Source: a virus. Taken from it: DNA of 30,602 bases. The notes beneath the pieces were generated by a model. That model worked only from the letters and a program-made list of their open reading frames with translations, did not search any database and was not told the DNA's origin. Each line of letters starts with the position of its first letter. Within the stretch, counting starts at the first letter, position 1. Both the position numbers and the translations under genes were made by a program. This document shows, piece after piece, positions 1-6,232 of this stretch. The stretch is from positions 1 to 30,602 of IMG/VR virus record IMGVR_UViG_3300035180_001073; one strand, given 5' to 3'.

Positions 1-311
1 ATTCAGCATCCCCCGCATCCCTCGCAGCATCCCTCGCAGCCCTCGTAGCATCCGCAGCAGCCCACGCAGCCCCCGCAGCAGCCCCCGCAGCAGCCCTCGC
101 AGCCTCCGCAGCATCCCTCGCATCCCACGCAGCCCTCGTAGCATCCCACGCAGCAGCCCTCGCAGCCCTCGCAGCATCCCTCGCAGCCCCCGCAGCAGCC
201 CTCGCATCCCACGCAGCAGCCTCCGCAGCATCCCTCGCAGCCCCCGCAGCAGCCCTCGCAGCCCCCGCAGCATCCCTCGTATCCCTCGCAGCATCCCTCA
301 CAGCCTCCCAC
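1..311. repeat. GC-rich degenerate short tandem repeat
   Basis: About 300 bp made of GCAGC, GCAGCATCC and GCAGCCCTC-like units, much richer in GC than the surrounding sequence. It encodes the Ala-rich tail of the Imm-5-like protein on the minus strand. Units vary in order and number, the pattern expected from slippage or unequal recombination. Confidence 0.8.
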
Positions 312-643
312 GCAGCAGCCAGTTGTTCTGCTGTAATCAATCCATTTGCAAAATCTCTAGCTGCATTAATTGCTTTCCTTGGACGGTTGTCTTCTGGATA
401 TTTTTCTTCGAAGATATGAAGAACGGACTCAGCGAAGTCAGCAACCATCAAACGAATTTCTTTATCGTAATCTTCAACAGCACGTAATGCCCAAATTGTA
501 TCAGCTGTACCATTGGCCTCCAAAATAGTTTTTAGTTCCAATGGTTCATCGTCAGCTTCTTTTTTATTTAAAAATGATAATAACTTTATCCAACCTTCTT
601 CGCATGGACTTTGTTCTTTAATTTTGTTCAGTGTTGTTTTCAT
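1..643 (-). CDS. Imm-5-like alanine-rich protein (C-terminus beyond window)
   Basis: The frame starts at ATG 643 and stays open to the left edge, so the C-terminus lies outside the window. The N-terminal ~110 residues (SPCEEGW, ADDEPLELKTILEANG, RPRKAINAARDFANG) match the small phage and bacterial family annotated as Imm-5-like putative immunity protein. From about residue 112 the protein becomes a long Ala-rich tract built from Ala-Ala pairs separated by Arg, Asp, Gly, Trp or Glu, probably one long helix. The tract is encoded by a roughly 300-bp GC-rich degenerate repeat in an AT-rich genome. A Gly/Cys-rich reading of the same DNA is simply the wrong frame. The function of the family is not established. 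Confidence 0.75.
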   Translation of the reverse strand, partial: MKTTLNKIKEQSPCEEGWIKLLSFLNKKEADDEPLELKTILEANGTADTIWALRAVEDYDKEIRLMVADFAESVLHIFEEKYPEDNRPRKAINAARDFANGLITAEQLAAAWEAVRDAARDTRDAAGAARAAAGAARDAAEAAAWDARAAAGAARDAARAARAAAWDATRAAWDARDAAEAARAAAGAAAGAAWAAADATRAARDAARDAGDAE

Positions 644-645
644 TA

Positions 646-891
646 TTAATGATTTTCAAATTTTAAAATTAAAAAATTTTCAAGATTGAGAAAAACAATG
701 TTCCATTGTTCTGTTGTTAAGGAAGCAGTTGATAAAGGTTCATCAAATAACTTTGTAAACAATTCATCTTTAACTAGTGTATGGAGGTCAGCTTTTGTAT
801 AACCCGCATCAAAAGACCATTCCCCCAACACAGCAAAGTAATGATTCTGCCATTCTCTTTCTGTTCTATCAAATCTCTTAATAAGGAACAT
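646..891 (-). CDS. NinB-like protein, truncated N-terminus
   Basis: 81 codons from ATG 891. The sequence (EWQNHYFAVLGEW, YTKADLHTLVKDELF, PLSTASLTTEQW) resembles the phage NinB-type recombination protein family, which has a QNxYYW-like element and an STxxLSTxxF segment. The family normally has a further N-terminal strand region. Here that region is encoded directly upstream in the same frame but is separated from ATG 993 by an in-frame TGA at 958-960. Expressed from 891, the protein would be N-terminally truncated. The gene ends 2 bp before the Imm-5-like gene starts. Confidence 0.6.
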   Translation of the reverse strand: MFLIKRFDRTEREWQNHYFAVLGEWSFDAGYTKADLHTLVKDELFTKLFDEPLSTASLTTEQWNIVFLNLENFLILKFENH

Positions 892-993
892 AAAGTAATC
901 GCCATCAGGAAGACTTTTTACCCTGTCTAGGAATAACTTCCTATCTGAAATAAATTTTCAATTTATGATTTTTGCCTTATGATATTGTTGCAT
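892..993 (-). pseudogene. 5' part of the NinB-like gene, interrupted by in-frame TGA
   Basis: ATG 993 overlaps the stop of the preceding small gene (TGATG) and reads MQQYHKAKIIN, then TGA at 958-960. The same frame then continues without another stop into the NinB-like gene at 891 (KFISDRKLFLDRVKSLPDG). This is the N-terminal domain typical of the family, which usually has Gly where the TGA stands (IINGKF). It is either a GGA-to-TGA nonsense mutation or a recoded codon. Confidence 0.55.
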
Positions 994-1127
994 CAGTTTA
1001 TAATTGGTGTGAACACTTGCCTCTCTTCATTATATACCCAAAGATATAATGTCGGGTCAGCATCCTTAATTAATTTGAAATCCAATACCCCTTTACTAGC
1101 TGCTTGAGCATAAGTGTATGTTTTCAT
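993..1127 (-). CDS. Small hypothetical protein (44 aa)
   Basis: ATG 1127 overlaps the upstream stop as ATGA, and the TGA at 993-995 overlaps the next ATG as TGATG. This tight coupling on both sides suggests a translated gene in a small operon. The product begins MKTYTYAQAASKGVLDFKL and has no recognised domain. Confidence 0.5.
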   Translation of the reverse strand: MKTYTYAQAASKGVLDFKLIKDADPTLYLWVYNEERQVFTPIIN

Positions 1128-1447
1128 TTGCAATTAAAATTTAATATTTTAAATGCTCTTGTTATTGTTAACTTTGGATAACCATCAAACTGTTCATGCA
1201 AAGATTTGTATTTATAATATAGTCCCTCTACACTAACCCAATCTCCATTTTGTAAACGGAACTTGTTATCATTTAAACCCTGACTTATTTCAAAACTTCC
1301 ATTCTTACCACAATCAACTCTATAAACTACTTTTTCATCTTCTGTTTCAAGTAAATGTATACTAAATTTTGTTCCATATGTTCCTTGCCCTATTTTTTTA
1401 ACAAGAAAATAAATGTCTTTTGCAAATATTTCTATTTCTTTTTTCAT
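1124..1447 (-). CDS. Hypothetical protein (107 aa)
   Basis: ATG 1447, stop TGA 1124-1126 coupled to the next gene by ATGA. The product is a soluble, mixed alpha/beta protein beginning MKKEIEIFAKDIYFLVKKIG. No family recognised. It is the first gene of the 1447-to-1 run, which includes the 44-aa gene, the NinB-like gene and the Imm-5-like gene. Confidence 0.65.
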   Translation of the reverse strand: MKKEIEIFAKDIYFLVKKIGQGTYGTKFSIHLLETEDEKVVYRVDCGKNGSFEISQGLNDNKFRLQNGDWVSVEGLYYKYKSLHEQFDGYPKLTITRAFKILNFNCK

Positions 1448-1463
1448 AAAAATGTTTTTGAAC

Positions 1464-1490
1464 GGGACGAGGGAATTGAACCCTCAGTCG
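1464..1490 (-). other. tRNA T-arm remnant
   Basis: The minus strand contains a perfect T arm (stem GAGGG/CCCTC, loop TTCAATT) followed by GTCCCGT, which looks like the 3' strand of an acceptor stem. No matching 5' acceptor, D arm or 7-nt anticodon loop is found in the next 120 bp, so only the 3' end of a tRNA gene seems to survive. Nothing else convincing lies between 1448 and 1608. Confidence 0.4.
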
Positions 1491-1608
1491 TATACTTTGA
1501 CATCAATACTTTTCGTCTGGCAGAGTTTAGTCCTTCCAAATTAGGTTTTGCTGCGGCGAACTTCCTCTGAAGTATTTATCTTCAGCTATGAACTCTCTTT
1601 CTTGTTAA

Positions 1609-1746
1609 TTACTTTATCAGTTCCTCAGCAATCTCAGTGATTGTTTTTTCAGTTTCAATAATTGCCATACTTGGAATCATTTTATCCAAGTCATCAGGAA
1701 AATTGCTTTCAATGATGTCTGCCGGTACAATATAATATTTTGCCAT
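1609..1746 (-). CDS. Small hypothetical protein (45 aa)
   Basis: Start chosen at ATG 1746 because a TATATTTG promoter box lies at 1761-1768. A further upstream start would include the promoter and overlap the previous gene. The product begins MAKYYIVPADIIESNFPDD; no domain recognised. Confidence 0.55.
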   Translation of the reverse strand: MAKYYIVPADIIESNFPDDLDKMIPSMAIIETEKTITEIAEELIK

Positions 1747-1760
1747 ACGCTTAATTTTTA

Positions 1761-1768
1761 CAAATATA
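1761..1768 (-). promoter_or_regulatory. Bacteroidetes-type -7 box
   Basis: Minus-strand TATATTTG (plus-strand CAAATATA), consensus TAnnTTTG, 14 bp before ATG 1746. Confidence 0.6.
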
Positions 1769-1792
1769 CGACAAAAATTCAATCCTACCAAA

Positions 1793-2038
1793 TCAGAACC
1801 CATTTATTAATTGCCTTTCTAACCTTTTTTTATCTTTCTCAGTCAAAAGCTTCCCATTCCGGCCCAGATGAAACTTCAGGCAAACCGTACACCTGTATGG
1901 TACCACCTTATGAATGGCGTTGGGGTAGAGGTTTTGAATCTTGGCTACAGCAATCGCTTCCTCGTTGGTTTCGTAAGCTTTTTTCGGTTTGAAAATATGA
2001 ACTCCGTTGACAATGTGGGAAAATTTTTGACATTGCAT
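1793..2038 (-). CDS. Small zinc-binding phage protein
   Basis: 81 aa with a CxxC pair (YRCTVCLKFHLGRNGK) followed by His, preceded by KPKKAYETNEEAIAVAKIQN and IHKVVPYRC. Similar short proteins with one zinc knuckle near the C-terminus are common in large phages; their function is unknown. A possible partner site is Cys3, His8 and the CxxC/His of the knuckle, but this is inference. Confidence 0.65.
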   Translation of the reverse strand: MQCQKFSHIVNGVHIFKPKKAYETNEEAIAVAKIQNLYPNAIHKVVPYRCTVCLKFHLGRNGKLLTEKDKKRLERQLINGF

Positions 2039-2048
2039 GCTGTTAGAT

Positions 2049-2441
2049 TTAGTCGTTATTGGTTACATTGATTCTTTCTATTGTCTGGTATGGGATGAAC
2101 CCGTCAAGGTTCGTTTCAATCACATCCAAGAAGTACTTAATTTTCTCAGCGAAATATTGGCCCATGGTAAAATTAATCGTAATGAAGCAATCCTCTTTCT
2201 TGTCCCACTTGGCAACATGAGTACCACGCTCACGGTAGCCGTTGTAATACTTTCCATCAATGAGATTATCCCTTGGAATGATGTTAGCCAATCGCTTCTC
2301 TTGTTCCTCATGCAGCCGAATACCATGTGCAATCATGCCTTGGTTATAGGCATTAACATGCTTGATGATGTTATCAACCTTCTCTTGGCCAAGCTTGTTG
2401 ACCAGATGTGCATATGTTTGTCCTGTTGGTGGATTTGCCAT
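2049..2441 (-). CDS. Hypothetical protein (130 aa)
   Basis: Start chosen at ATG 2441 because a TATCTTTG box lies at 2455-2462; the upstream in-frame ATG at 2534 would span the promoter. The product begins MANPPTGQTYAHLVNKLG and is soluble and charged, with no recognised domain. Confidence 0.65.
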   Translation of the reverse strand: MANPPTGQTYAHLVNKLGQEKVDNIIKHVNAYNQGMIAHGIRLHEEQEKRLANIIPRDNLIDGKYYNGYRERGTHVAKWDKKEDCFITINFTMGQYFAEKIKYFLDVIETNLDGFIPYQTIERINVTNND

Positions 2442-2454
2442 AACTTTCTTTTTC

Positions 2455-2462
2455 CAAAGATA
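2455..2462 (-). promoter_or_regulatory. Bacteroidetes-type -7 box
   Basis: Minus-strand TATCTTTG (plus-strand CAAAGATA), 13 bp before ATG 2441. It decides the start of that gene. Confidence 0.55.
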
Positions 2463-2557
2463 TGAAAATTTCTGATATGAACAAATAAACCACACAAATT
2501 TATCGTGTGGTTTATCGTGCAGGTTAAAGTGCAACTGACAGGCGGCGGGTTGTTATT

Positions 2558-2630
2558 GTGCGCCCGCAGAGAATCGAACTCTGACACCATGGTTAAAAGC
2601 CACGTACTCTACCTTAGAGTTGCAAGCGCA
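2558..2630 (-). tRNA. tRNA-Lys(UUU)
   Basis: Acceptor TGCGCTT/GGGCGCA (two G-U pairs), D arm ACTC/GAGT, anticodon stem CGTGG/CCATG with loop CTTTTAA (anticodon UUU), T arm CAGAG/CTCTG with loop TTCGATT. CCA is not encoded. Confidence 0.9.
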
Positions 2631-2719
2631 TAATATTACAGTACGCACTTGCAATCAAAGCCAGTGCTGTTACTGTTTTATACGTTTACGTTTAATCAAG
2701 GTGTTCATGTCTGTATCGT

Positions 2720-2872
2720 TTATGTTGTTAAAAATTCTTTTACTTGTTCTATGGCTCCATCTGATGTCCAGAATTGAAAGCCGTTGAATTTGCTTGTTAT
2801 AATGTGTTGTTTAAGTACTGTGTCCTCACCGAATTGTTCAATAGGAAATTTTATTTTCTGTTCTCTTATTAT
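2720..2872 (-). CDS. Small hypothetical protein without a standard start codon
   Basis: A 50-codon reading frame (IKFPIEQFGEDTVLKQHIIT, then FNGFQFWTSDGAIEQVKEF) looks like real protein and ends at TAA 2720-2722. It follows a TATCTTTG promoter box at 2884-2891. No in-frame ATG, GTG or TTG exists between the promoter and the conserved-looking sequence; the first candidates are ATA codons at 2872 and 2869. Either an unusual start is used, or the start codon has been lost by mutation or frameshift. Confidence 0.4.
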   Translation of the reverse strand: MIREQKIKFPIEQFGEDTVLKQHIITSKFNGFQFWTSDGAIEQVKEFLTT

Positions 2873-2883
2873 AAAGTTTCAAT

Positions 2884-2891
2884 CAAAGATA
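2884..2891 (-). promoter_or_regulatory. Bacteroidetes-type -7 box
   Basis: Minus-strand TATCTTTG, directly upstream of the small frame at 2720-2872 that lacks a normal start. Confidence 0.45.
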
Positions 2892-2923
2892 CTTTAATTT
2901 TTCGAAACAAACAAATCTTTTTG

Positions 2924-2997
2924 AGCCTCTTGAGTTACTCGAAAACTCTCTATTCCAGATTACGAATCCGGCGCTCTACCTTACGAGCATAAAAGGC
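2924..2997 (-). tRNA. tRNA-Thr(CGU)
   Basis: Acceptor GCCTTTT/AAGAGGC, D arm GCTC/GAGC, anticodon stem CCGGA/TCTGG with loop TTCGTAA (anticodon CGU, codon ACG), T arm GAGTT/AACTC with loop TTCGAGT. Discriminator U. The HNH gene stop at 2999 lies 1 bp from its 5' end. Confidence 0.85.
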
Positions 2998-2998
2998 A

Positions 2999-3724
2999 TT
3001 AATAACTTTTTCCGGTATTATATCGTTCCTTTCTTTTGTGTCTTCCATTACCCGTATTTAGTGATTTATACGTTGGTGTTAAGGAATGGCAGTTAGGACA
3101 CAATAATTTTAAATTACTCAATTCGTGATTTGTTGAATTCCCGTCAATATGCTCTAATTCAATAGATATATTCCCAGTTACTGGATGCACTTTATCCCAC
3201 CCACATTCCATACATTTGTTTCCATACTTATGAATTAAGTATTTTTTATACCGTTTATGATAAAGAGTTGTGTTGCCACTCTCAACCTCTTCAAATCTTT
3301 TCTTAGCTCTATAATCGTTTGCACATTTTTGCGAACAATATATTAATCCAGTACTTTTCTTAGTCTCCAAACAATTCGCACATTGTATTGTTCCGTATTT
3401 CGGCGGTCTTATCCGTTTTTTACCTCCAAGAATAAGAATATCCTTTTTAACTTTTAATTTATTATTAAAAGTTGCACTACATGAACTGGAACAAAACTTA
3501 CGACTATGTGTCTTTAAATCGATTATTAATTTATCGCACCCCAAACAATTTACTTTATCGTAGAAAATCTCCTCGGCAAAATCAGATGATTTTAATTTTA
3601 AAGTATTTAATTTAAGTTTTACCGATTTGGAACTTCTCCCAGTGATAGTTCCAATTTTTTCATATGTATTCCCAGCTTTTAAAAGCTTTATACAATTTTC
3701 AATTTCTTCTTTTGACCATTTCAT
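2999..3724 (-). CDS. HNH homing endonuclease with N-terminal helix-turn-helix
   Basis: About 241 aa from ATG 3724 (an ATG at 3742 would add only a Met/Ile leader). The N-terminus MKWSKEEIENCIKLLKAG is a SANT/HTH-like DNA-binding segment. It is followed by two Cys-rich knuckles (CLGC...CSSSC; CANC...CSQKC) and a C-terminal HNH nuclease (CMECGW, ELEHIDGNSTNHELSNLKLL, CPNCHS). Such proteins cut one or both strands at a target and promote their own spread. It sits between tRNA-Thr(CGU) and tRNA-Thr(UGU), a typical location for this element in this genome. Confidence 0.85.
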   Translation of the reverse strand: MKWSKEEIENCIKLLKAGNTYEKIGTITGRSSKSVKLKLNTLKLKSSDFAEEIFYDKVNCLGCDKLIIDLKTHSRKFCSSSCSATFNNKLKVKKDILILGGKKRIRPPKYGTIQCANCLETKKSTGLIYCSQKCANDYRAKKRFEEVESGNTTLYHKRYKKYLIHKYGNKCMECGWDKVHPVTGNISIELEHIDGNSTNHELSNLKLLCPNCHSLTPTYKSLNTGNGRHKRKERYNTGKSY

Positions 3725-3782
3725 AATGATAATTATAATCATTATTTATGAATAAGTCAATAGCGTGATTCGAAAATTTTAG

Positions 3783-3862
3783 AGCCGAAGGAGGGACTCA
3801 AACCCCCGATGTTTATATACCTACTTACAAGGTAGGCCCAGTCGTCGCTGTGGCACTTCGGC
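3783..3862 (-). tRNA. tRNA-Thr(UGU)
   Basis: Acceptor GCCGAAG/CTTCGGC perfect, anticodon stem CCTAC/GTAGG with loop CTTGTAA (anticodon UGU, codon ACA), T arm GGGGG/TCCCT region with loop TTTGAGT. Discriminator U, as in the neighbouring tRNA-Thr(CGU). Confidence 0.85.
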
Positions 3863-3935
3863 ATTTTAAAATAATAAGTCCCATAATTAACGACTTTTGG
3901 GTATTAGTAACCGGAACAGTCATGCGGCCAACTTA

Positions 3936-4184
3936 TTATAATTTATTATATTTTCCGTAAAGCTTCTCAGCTTTCTTATCGAAGCCATATAACGTAATCA
4001 TGTAATAACTTCCATCTATCTTAGTTGTTTCAGACAACAATCCCCACATTGCTTTACTTCTTACCTTAAACTCTTCGTAGGATAGTTTGTCCATATCTTT
4101 GAATAACTCATCTACTTCGTTAAAGAATTTAATTAAAATCTCTTTAACTTGAGAATTTTCAGCTTCTTCTATAAATTTGTTCAT
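3936..4184 (-). CDS. Small acidic hypothetical protein (82 aa)
   Basis: Begins MNKFIEEAENSQVKEILIKF; helical and acidic, no family recognised. A TATCTTTG promoter box at 4188-4195 ends only 3 bp before ATG 4184, so the transcript probably starts at or next to the start codon (leaderless mRNA). An ATG at 4190 would lie inside the box. Confidence 0.65.
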   Translation of the reverse strand: MNKFIEEAENSQVKEILIKFFNEVDELFKDMDKLSYEEFKVRSKAMWGLLSETTKIDGSYYMITLYGFDKKAEKLYGKYNKL

Positions 4185-4187
4185 AAA

Positions 4188-4195
4188 CAAAGATA
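4188..4195 (-). promoter_or_regulatory. Bacteroidetes-type -7 box, leaderless geometry
   Basis: Minus-strand TATCTTTG with its end only 3 bp from ATG 4184. Confidence 0.5.
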
Positions 4196-4210
4196 CAACT
4201 TATTATCTTG

Positions 4211-4283
4211 AGCGAAAAATCGGGCTCGAACCGACCACCCCCACCTTGGCAAGGTGGTGCTCTACCAAATGAGCTACTTTCGC
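4211..4283 (-). tRNA. tRNA-Gly(GCC)
   Basis: Acceptor GCGAAAG/TTTTCGC, D arm GCTC/GAGC, anticodon stem CCACC/GGTGG with loop TTGCCAA (anticodon GCC), T arm GTCGG/CCGAT with loop TTCGAGC. Discriminator U fits glycine. Confidence 0.92.
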
Positions 4284-4343
4284 AAATTTGAATTTTCTAT
4301 GTGACCTGCGTTGCCCTATGAAAATTCTAACAGTCTGACTCAG

Positions 4344-4414
4344 CGGGGAAGATAGGAATTAAACCTACACCCTCCGTCCTCAATGCCGGTGCTCCTTCTT
4401 CAAGCTGCTTCCCC
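4344..4414 (-). tRNA. tRNA, isotype uncertain (poor anticodon arm)
   Basis: Acceptor GGGGAAG/CTTCCCC is perfect. D arm GCTT/GAGC and T arm GTAGG/CCTAT with loop TTTAATT are good. The anticodon stem CCGGC does not pair with ACGGA in the usual register, which would give anticodon UGA. A 6-nt loop ATTGAG with stem CCGGC/GACGG and a G-A mismatch is the best fold. The gene may be decaying or recombined. Discriminator G. Confidence 0.5.
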
Positions 4415-4487
4415 AAATTTGAATTTTCTATGGTTCTTGCTGTTTCAGCCAAGCCCTATGAAAATCCTAAACGGTCTCATAACTGAG

Positions 4488-4560
4488 AGCGAAAGACGAG
4501 ATTCGAACTCGCAACCCTCGACTTGGAAGGACGATGCGCTACCAGTTGCGCTACTTTCGC
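4488..4560 (-). tRNA. tRNA-Gly(UCC)
   Basis: Acceptor GCGAAAG/CTTTCGC perfect, D arm GCGC/GCGC, anticodon loop CTTCCAA (anticodon UCC, codon GGA) with stem TCGTC/GTCGA containing one T-T mismatch, T arm GCGAG/CTCGT with loop TTCGAAT. Discriminator U. Confidence 0.88.
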
Positions 4561-4645
4561 TTTTGATTTTCTACGTTAACTTTCTTACAAGTCGATAAAA
4601 ATCTAACAGTCTCCCTGAGAGCGCCATGAGGATTCCGAGACCTCG

Positions 4646-4883
4646 ACCGTATATTTAAACCTGAACAAAACTCCTACATTAAGCAAAAATTTTTTAAAGG
4701 TTTGACATTTCTTATTTCATTGAGTTGCCTATTGGCATTCTCTCTATAAGCGTTGATTCGGATGTACGGCATCCTATTTTATTATTTAAAAGTCTCATAA
4801 AGACGAAGTTTTTTGGAAAAGTACGAAAAATTGTGAATTATTTGGTAGAAATGTTAAGATTTATTGTAGACGGTGTTGTACCC
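4646..4883. repeat. Dispersed repeat, long copy
   Basis: The outer parts 4646-4705 (60 bp, 2 mismatches) and 4849-4883 (35 bp, identical) recur side by side at 8652-8745, where the intervening 143 bp are missing. The left end abuts what may be a broken tRNA 3' end (GAGG...CCTC then ATGGCGCT on the minus strand, 4619-4645). No convincing gene lies inside; the 60-codon plus-strand frame at 4725-4907 crosses the repeat end and looks accidental. Confidence 0.7.
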
Positions 4884-4908
4884 TACTTTATCTGTACTTA
4901 TAAATAAT

Positions 4909-5049
4909 CTACTCGCATCTTTTTGTTCTTGGTACCTGTCTGGCATTAAACCAGCTCAACGTTTCTTCAGCCTTATGCATTGTTATACCTCGAACTACTC
5001 TGATGCTTTGAACTAAATGCTTTCCATCAATTCCACATCCTATCTCCAT
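4909..5049 (-). CDS. Small hypothetical protein (46 aa)
   Basis: ATG 5049 to TAG 4909-4911. The product (MEIGCGIDGKHLVQSIRVVR, then ITMHKAEETLSWF) has the composition of a real protein but no known family. Its start lies 19 bp downstream of the pair of TATACC...GGTATA palindromes, so it is the gene most likely controlled by them. Confidence 0.4.
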   Translation of the reverse strand: MEIGCGIDGKHLVQSIRVVRGITMHKAEETLSWFNARQVPRTKRCE

Positions 5050-5067
5050 AATTTAAGAGTATCTTTC

Positions 5068-5125
5068 TATACCCTTTCAGGTATAAAATTATACTTTATT
5101 TACTCTTTATACCCTTTCAGGTATA
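5068..5125. repeat. Two identical palindromic sites, 40 bp apart
   Basis: TATACCCTTTCAGGTATA occurs at 5068-5085 and 5108-5125, exactly 40 bp apart. Each has 6-bp inverted arms TATACC/GGTATA around CTTTCA. They fill the gap between the genes at 5143 and 5049. The arrangement suits a dimeric repressor operator or a pair of RNA hairpins. Confidence 0.6.
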
Positions 5126-5142
5126 ATTTTCAAAGAACTTTT

Positions 5143-5463
5143 TTATCCGAATAATCCACCCTTGTAAATACAGTCGGTGAAATCCTCGTATTTTTTTGTT
5201 TTAATTGTCTTCGGGTCAAGAACCTTATCAACCTTGTTATGTGAATACATATAGTTTGACTTTCTGTACTTCACCAACACATCAACTTCAAATTCAGGAA
5301 CCAATTCTTCTTCAATTGAGATGCCGAGGTCATGGTCTGCGCCAAATTTTTCCAAGGCTTCTTTCAACTTTTTGATAAACTTTTCGTTTCCTTCTTCTTT
5401 AAGAAAGAACTCCCAAGATTCTCCTTCCCATTCATTGTTTTCAATAATTCGATAGTAATTCAT
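5143..5463 (-). CDS. Hypothetical protein (106 aa)
   Basis: Begins MNYYRIIENNEWEGESWEFF; acidic, mixed alpha/beta, no recognised domain. ATG 5463 lies 14 bp downstream of a TATCTTTG box (5478-5485), which supports the start. Confidence 0.65.
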   Translation of the reverse strand: MNYYRIIENNEWEGESWEFFLKEEGNEKFIKKLKEALEKFGADHDLGISIEEELVPEFEVDVLVKYRKSNYMYSHNKVDKVLDPKTIKTKKYEDFTDCIYKGGLFG

Positions 5464-5477
5464 AAAATAAAATTTTA

Positions 5478-5485
5478 CAAAGATA
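5478..5485 (-). promoter_or_regulatory. Bacteroidetes-type -7 box
   Basis: Minus-strand TATCTTTG, 14 bp before ATG 5463. Confidence 0.5.
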
Positions 5486-5502
5486 CCAAATTTTTCAAAG
5501 AA

Positions 5503-5880
5503 CTAAACTCGTTTATTTTTCCACCTTTCTTTGCGATAAATTTTATATTCGGCTTTACAAATGTCGCATCTACAATTTTGGTTAATGTAACCCGATAAAT
5601 TGTGTTTCCAACCCTCTCTACCGAAAATCAAATCACCATTTTCAATGCTCTTTTTAAGATGGCAAGAATAACATAATAATTGACATTTTTTAAGCTCAGC
5701 TAAAAACACTGATAATTTAGTTGTCAACATTGATGAAATCTCATTCACCTTATCCTCTGGTGTTATGTGGTCAAATTGTAATGTCTCCGTTGCTGGGCAT
5801 TTACAACATTTTCCACCTAACAGCTCTATTGCCATTACTCGTCGCTTATCTCTGTAAGCTTTAATGTATTCCTTTGTCAT
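5503..5880 (-). CDS. HNH endonuclease (125 aa)
   Basis: CxxC pair in GGKCCKC, the HNH core LQFDHITPEDK, then CQLLCYSCHLKKS, and a C-terminal second Cys cluster (CRCDICKAEYK). This is the compact phage HNH type without an N-terminal HTH. It has its own TAACTTTG promoter box (5885-5892), only 4 bp before ATG 5880, and lies next to tRNA-Tyr. Likely a free-standing homing endonuclease. Confidence 0.8.
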   Translation of the reverse strand: MTKEYIKAYRDKRRVMAIELLGGKCCKCPATETLQFDHITPEDKVNEISSMLTTKLSVFLAELKKCQLLCYSCHLKKSIENGDLIFGREGWKHNLSGYINQNCRCDICKAEYKIYRKERWKNKRV

Positions 5881-5884
5881 GTAA

Positions 5885-5892
5885 CAAAGTTA
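5885..5892 (-). promoter_or_regulatory. Bacteroidetes-type -7 box, leaderless geometry
   Basis: Minus-strand TAACTTTG, 4 bp before ATG 5880 of the HNH gene. Confidence 0.45.
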
Positions 5893-5909
5893 CAAAAAAT
5901 AAAATTGCC

Positions 5910-5993
5910 GTGGTCCAGATAGGACTCGAACCTATGAACTCCGAAGAGGGCAGATTTACAGTCTGCTGTCGTTGCCGCTTGACTACTGAACCA
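5910..5993 (-). tRNA. tRNA-Tyr(GUA)
   Basis: Acceptor TGGTTCA/TGGACCA, anticodon stem GCAGA/TCTGC with loop CTGTAAA (anticodon GUA), long variable arm with CTTCGG, T arm ATAGG/CCTAT with loop TTCGAGT. A class II structure is normal for bacterial tRNA-Tyr. Confidence 0.9.
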
Positions 5994-6077
5994 GTTAATC
6001 CACTATTTAATCATCAGTACTTAGTCTTCATTTAAAGGCTCGTGAATTAAAAACCTATAAACTACTTCCTGACTTTG

Positions 6078-6150
6078 TTGATACTAAAGGATTCGAACCC
6101 TTACCCAGCCACGCTCAAAACGTAGGATGCTACCGTTACACCAAATATCA
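6078..6150 (-). tRNA. tRNA-Gln(UUG), copy 1
   Basis: Acceptor TGATATT/AGTATCA, anticodon stem CTACG/CGTGG with loop TTTTGAG (anticodon UUG), T arm AAGGG/CCTTT with loop TTCGAAT, discriminator A. Confidence 0.85.
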
Positions 6151-6155
6151 ATGTG

Positions 6156-6227
6156 TTCCCTTGAGATGAATCGAACAACTATCCTCTGCTTCAAAGGCAG
6201 TTATAATAGCCGCTATACGACAAGGAA
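6156..6227 (-). tRNA. tRNA-Gln(UUG), copy 2
   Basis: Acceptor TTCCTTG/CAAGGGA, anticodon loop CTTTGAA (anticodon UUG) with stem ACTGC/GCAGA (outer A-A mismatch), T arm AGTTG/CATCT with one T-T mismatch. Diverged from copy 1, so not a recent duplicate. Confidence 0.75.
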
Positions 6228-6232
6228 ATATG

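Larger units (their letters stand above)
4284..4619 (-). repeat. Repeated hairpin spacers between tandem tRNA genes
   Basis: Spacers at 4284-4343, 4415-4487 and 4561-4619 share GAATTTTCTATG at one end and CCTATGAAAATTC at the other (the third as GATTTTCTACG and GATAAAAATC). In the first two, GAATTTTC or its near copy can pair with GAAAATTC around a variable loop. They look like copies of one tRNA-plus-spacer unit. The hairpin may help processing, which is inference. Confidence 0.5.

Noticed and set aside
3-311. Gly/Cys-rich 102-codon frame on the minus strand
   Set aside because: It is the wrong frame of the Ala-rich repeat; the frame contiguous with ATG 643 and the Imm-5-like N-terminus is the coding one.
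1-311. CRISPR-like repeats
   Set aside because: Units are degenerate and contiguous, without unique spacers; they encode the Ala-rich tail.
2774-2992. 72-codon plus-strand frame
   Set aside because: It overlaps tRNA-Thr(CGU) and the promoter box of the opposite strand; no domain.
4725-4907. 60-codon plus-strand frame
   Set aside because: It crosses the dispersed repeat, has no promoter and opposes a better minus-strand frame (4909-5049).
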